This document shows positions 61,067 through 64,000 of a DNA stretch of 64,000 nt, piece after piece. The stretch comes from Adenophora triphylla var. japonica (Eukaryota; Streptophyta; Magnoliopsida; Asterales; Campanulaceae). The stretch is taken from the NCBI GenBank assembly GCA_022495995.1, contig JAFEMH010000937.1, positions 186,001-250,000 of the forward strand, in the 5' to 3' direction. Below the pieces are notes generated by a model, which was given only the letters and a program-made list of their open reading frames with translations, was not told where the DNA came from and ran no database searches. The stretch's first letter is position 1; every line of letters starts with the position of its first letter. The position numbers and the translations under genes are program-made.

Positions 61067-62267
61067 TATCATAAAGGATAAAGTAAAAAATTCTATAAAG
61101 AACATTTAACAAGATGAGTGTAGCTGATATGCAATGTGTGACATGTAACTGTTAGCTTGTTTTGCCACATACTTTTATACATAGTTGTGAATATACTCTG
61201 AATCTTCTTTGTGGCTTTGTTGTTGGCTTTTTTTCTGATAACAGCTGTGTGCACACAAGAGACTTCGATGTACTCCTTTCCAAGAGTCAATCGTGAAAAA
61301 TACAAGAAGCAGTAAGTGAATATTCCTGTAGTATTCATATTCACATAAAGATGCCTCTCATCCAAACTTTTTGATGGCTTCTTTTGACATTAACCTACTT
61401 GCAGTGGGTCATTCCTTATTCCTTCTCAGTTCAATGAAAATGAAACATGTATCTGCTGAATAGATGTTTGATTACTAATTATACACTATGGTGTTGACAC
61501 ATATCATTTGGTTTTGATGGATTCCCTTTGTTGTTCATTGACTTCATTCTCTATGATGATTAATCTTAATTCTGATTCTGCAGCTTTATATTGCAATTTT
61601 AAAATCTGTGAGGAGCTTCAGAATCCGCCCTTTGATTAACTGCATTATAATTATTCTTTAATTTTACTGTCGTTAATGAATATCATACTTTTAATCTCGA
61701 AGCAAGGCGCCTTAGTTAAAGAGTGCAGTCTACTCCTTCCTTGTCTTTCTCCTTCTCAGTTTTGAGCCTCTAATCAACGCTAAAGGATTTACTTTTTTCC
61801 TCTGTATTTACCATGTGAGATTTAAAGGTTTGTAACCAACTTTTAGCATTTGCTTATGTTTTGGTATGACTGTTGAATTCTAGTTTATCAGACGTTTCAA
61901 GTGCAATATAATTGGTGCAAATGAGTCTAGAAGTTGAATTCTAATTGTAAATTTTGAATATATTGGGGGAGTACTTGCTTGGTAACTAATTCAATCCTTA
62001 TGAGATCTGAACCCCTCATGAATATTTTTACCATTATCTTCATATCTACTCTTCAAGGAGCTATATCATTTTTACATATGTGATAAATGGACTAGATTGC
62101 AGGTAGAACGTTTAGCAGTTCATTGGTTATAGCAGAGGAATTATTATTTATTCACAATTAGATATGGTTAAAGCTGCAGAGTGGTTGGTTTTAGACTAGA
62201 GGAGTTAGTACAGAACTCAGGCCCAAATCAAAGGTGAATGGGCTGTGATATACTATATAACTAATTA

Positions 62268-62367
62268 CTCCCTGCGACCCAAAATGAATCTCAAAAAAAT
62301 TCAAATATGCTCTTGATCAAGAGCAAATTTGAAATTTATTTGGACATTCATTTTGGGACGGAGGTAG
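62268..62367. mobile_element. short Stowaway-type MITE (100 bp)
   Basis: Hairpin from CTCCCTGCGACCCAAAATGA to CATTTTGGGACGGAGGTAG with TA flanks, upstream of the LPAT coding start. Same mini-family as 10961-11063. Confidence 0.85.
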
Positions 62368-62798
62368 TATTTCTTAGTATGTACTAAGGAATATTGGATC
62401 GCTTGTTCATTACATCAGATGATCATCACAACACAATATCTTTAAACTGGTTTGGTTCATTTCAATCAATTTTTACTAGCTCGAACACATACAAGTTTGC
62501 GTATATTTATTCCAGTAATGAATGTATAATCATGAATTTCATGATCGTGCTATGTCCCCATTCTCTATATGGGAAAGTTTTGGTGGTTCATTTGAAACCA
62601 GATTTTAATCTTTATCTACACATTTAAAAAGACTGTTTCATAAATTCTAATGGCTCTCAGGTAGTTAATTCTTTTCCTTCAAATATTAAGAATACGTCCT
62701 CCATTACTCTTTTTAGGATCTTCAGTACTTAAGAGAAGGGTCTCTGTTGCTCTATTTAGGATCTTCAGTGTCTTTCTATCTCCATAATAATCTTTCTA

Positions 62799-64000
62799 AT
62801 GCATGGTTATCAAAATCTGGAGGTTTTGCCCCTTGCTCAGTCGCTATCCTTTTGTACAGACGGTGTACGATATAGCAATCTATGTAGTAGAAGGAAATGT
62901 GCTTCATCTGCATTCCACAACTTTGACCTAAAAGAGACGTTTAGTGGACTATCATATGATTATAGATGGCAATCCCGGGATAGTTTGTCAAAAAACATTA
63001 TAGTAAGATCTGAAATTGCTGGTACCGGATCTCCCGCTGCTGCCTATCAACTTTCAGGTTCTTCTCAATGGGCCTTTAGCTTTAGCCACCTTACATTCTA
63101 CTTTCCTGACTTTGTTATTCTAACTCCTCCGCTTCCCTTCTATATTTAAGTGCAGACCTTCAGCTGGTCCCAAAAGTTAGAGGAGCTTGCTTTTATGCTG
63201 TTACTTCTGCTGTTGCCCTAATTCTGTTTGTGCTTATGGTGGTTGGACATCCTTTAGCACTCTTAATGGATCGATACTGTAGGAAATTTCACCATCTTAT
63301 CGCGAAAATCTGGGCAACTTTGACGGTGACCCCATTTTTTAAGATCAAGTACGAGGGGTTGGAGAATTTGCCTCCAAGTGATTCTCCTGCTGTATATATT
63401 TCTAACCATCAGAGCTTTTTGGACATATATACCCTTCTCACTTTAGGGAGAAGTTTCAAGTTTATTAGCAAGACTGCAATTTTCCTCTTTCCTGTTGTTG
63501 GATGGGCCATGTTCTTAATGGGTGATATTCCTTTGAAGCGCATGGATAGCAGAAGCCATTTGGTAAACTTGTTTTCTTTGTTGAAGCTCATTAACTTTTG
63601 TTGCCGAATCTACATACGACATGCAAAATATATACTCCATTTGTCCCAAAATGAATGTCCAATTTTCTTTGCTCTCGATCAAGAGCAAATTTGAAATTTT
63701 TTTGGACATTCATTTTGGGATGGAGTATATTCTTTCCTTGGCAGATTACTATTATTCTTGTCAAGCGAGCAATTGACTTCTGTTCACTTTTATGACTACA
63801 GCAAACTCTTAAGCGCTGCGCTGAACTTGTCAAGAATGGTGGATCTGTTTTTTTATTTCCAGAAGGTACGCGGAGCTGGGATGGGAAGTTGGGAGCTTTC
63901 AAGGTGAGAATGTGTTAGGTTCTTACCTCATTATAAAGGCATGGCAGTCAGTTTAATTGCTATTGTTGCTGAGAATAATCAATTACGACTAGGATGGAAA
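62799..64000 (+). CDS. LPAT1: plastid 1-acyl-sn-glycerol-3-phosphate acyltransferase, 5' part
   Basis: Three coding exons lie in the window: 62799-63057, 63156-63562 and 63802-63903. The gene continues past the edge. The enzyme transfers an acyl group to the sn-2 position of lysophosphatidic acid, making phosphatidic acid for plastid glycerolipids. The first about 85 residues are Ser/Arg-rich like a plastid transit peptide. A hydrophobic segment (ACFYAVTSAVALILFVLMVV, residues 97-116) anchors it in the membrane. The acyltransferase motifs are the catalytic NHQSFLD (His171, Asp176) and FPEGTRS (residues 241-247), as in the plastid LPAT1/ATS2 type. Start: the frame upstream of 62799 is closed by a TAG at 62757-62759, but acceptor-like AGs at 62758-62768 lie between, so extra N-terminal residues from an upstream exon are possible. 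Intron 2 contains a short MITE. Confidence 0.9.
63635..63725. mobile_element. short Stowaway-type MITE (91 bp) in an LPAT intron
   Basis: Hairpin CTCCATTTGTCCCAAAATGA to TCATTTTGGGATGGAG with TA on both sides, in intron 2 of the LPAT gene. The loop side has CTCGATCAAGAG. Confidence 0.85.

Larger units (their letters stand above)
58881..62066 (+). promoter_or_regulatory. LPAT upstream region, source or sister of the block at 50315-51213
   Basis: The outer parts (58881-59326 and 61601-62066) are the two segments also found fused at 50315-51213. The middle 2.27 kb contains a small DNA transposon, a tandem duplication, a MITE and a possible exon (60508-60549). Its start is GC-rich (GCCGCCGCGCC at about 58920). 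No unrelated gene is seen. Transcription start and 5' UTR introns cannot be fixed from sequence alone. Confidence 0.5.

Overview
This window is nuclear DNA of a flowering plant, most likely a eudicot. The evidence is split genes with GT-AG introns, plastid- and mitochondrion-targeted proteins, and many plant transposon families. An asterid such as Lamiales is a guess. The sequence is AT-rich, and most of it is transposon-derived. Five host genes can be supported. They are a chloroplast YbaB/EbfC-type protein (STIC2-like, + strand, exons in 5681-15827), a serine carboxypeptidase-like protein (- strand, exons in 26277-16537, convergent with the first), an APO4-like organelle RNA-splicing factor (+, 52577-54555), a small single-membrane-span protein (+, 55038-55304), and the 5' part of a plastid lysophosphatidate acyltransferase (+, 62799 to the window edge). 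Reading the splice junctions by eye gives open frames of 194, 465 and 436 residues for the first three, so these look like working genes despite large insertions.

Layout. 0-5.6 kb: a broken plant-mobile-domain fragment and a retrotransposon gag remnant, AT-rich repeats, a cluster of Stowaway-type MITEs with a mini-Helitron, and a Mutator-like element just upstream of the STIC2-like gene. 5.7-15.8 kb: the STIC2-like gene, whose 6.3 kb first intron holds a complete antisense LTR retrotransposon (6080-10247, TSD GGCTA). That element lacks pol but carries pieces resembling host HSP70, aldehyde dehydrogenase and FKBP genes. 16.5-26.3 kb: the carboxypeptidase gene, with a 3.5 kb RTE-clade LINE in its last intron (perfect 18-bp TSD). 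26.3-33 kb: Helitrons, MITEs, a Mutator-like element and degenerate retroelement pieces. 33.1-44.6 kb: a degenerate Ty3/gypsy Tat-lineage retrotransposon with a second RNase H, a higher-order tandem repeat and an antisense ORF. 45.1-49.9 kb: a nest of terminal-inverted-repeat elements, including a 1.7 kb mariner-like element with a truncated transposase whose ends match the Stowaway MITEs. 50-55.3 kb: the APO4-like gene, whose upstream region is duplicated around a copied block of the LPAT upstream region, and the small membrane-protein gene. 55.6-56.9 kb: a TRIM-like element. 57-64 kb: microsatellites, more small DNA transposons, and the LPAT gene.

The host genes are unrelated housekeeping or organelle genes and do not form a pathway cluster. 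The shared theme is mobile DNA: one 64 kb stretch holds a mariner-like element with a partial transposase beside about 20 MITEs with the same ends, nested insertions with unusual flanking duplications, and a retrotransposon carrying host gene pieces. All coordinates, splice sites and target-site duplications were read by eye. No alignment or database search was run, so family names rest on motif recognition.
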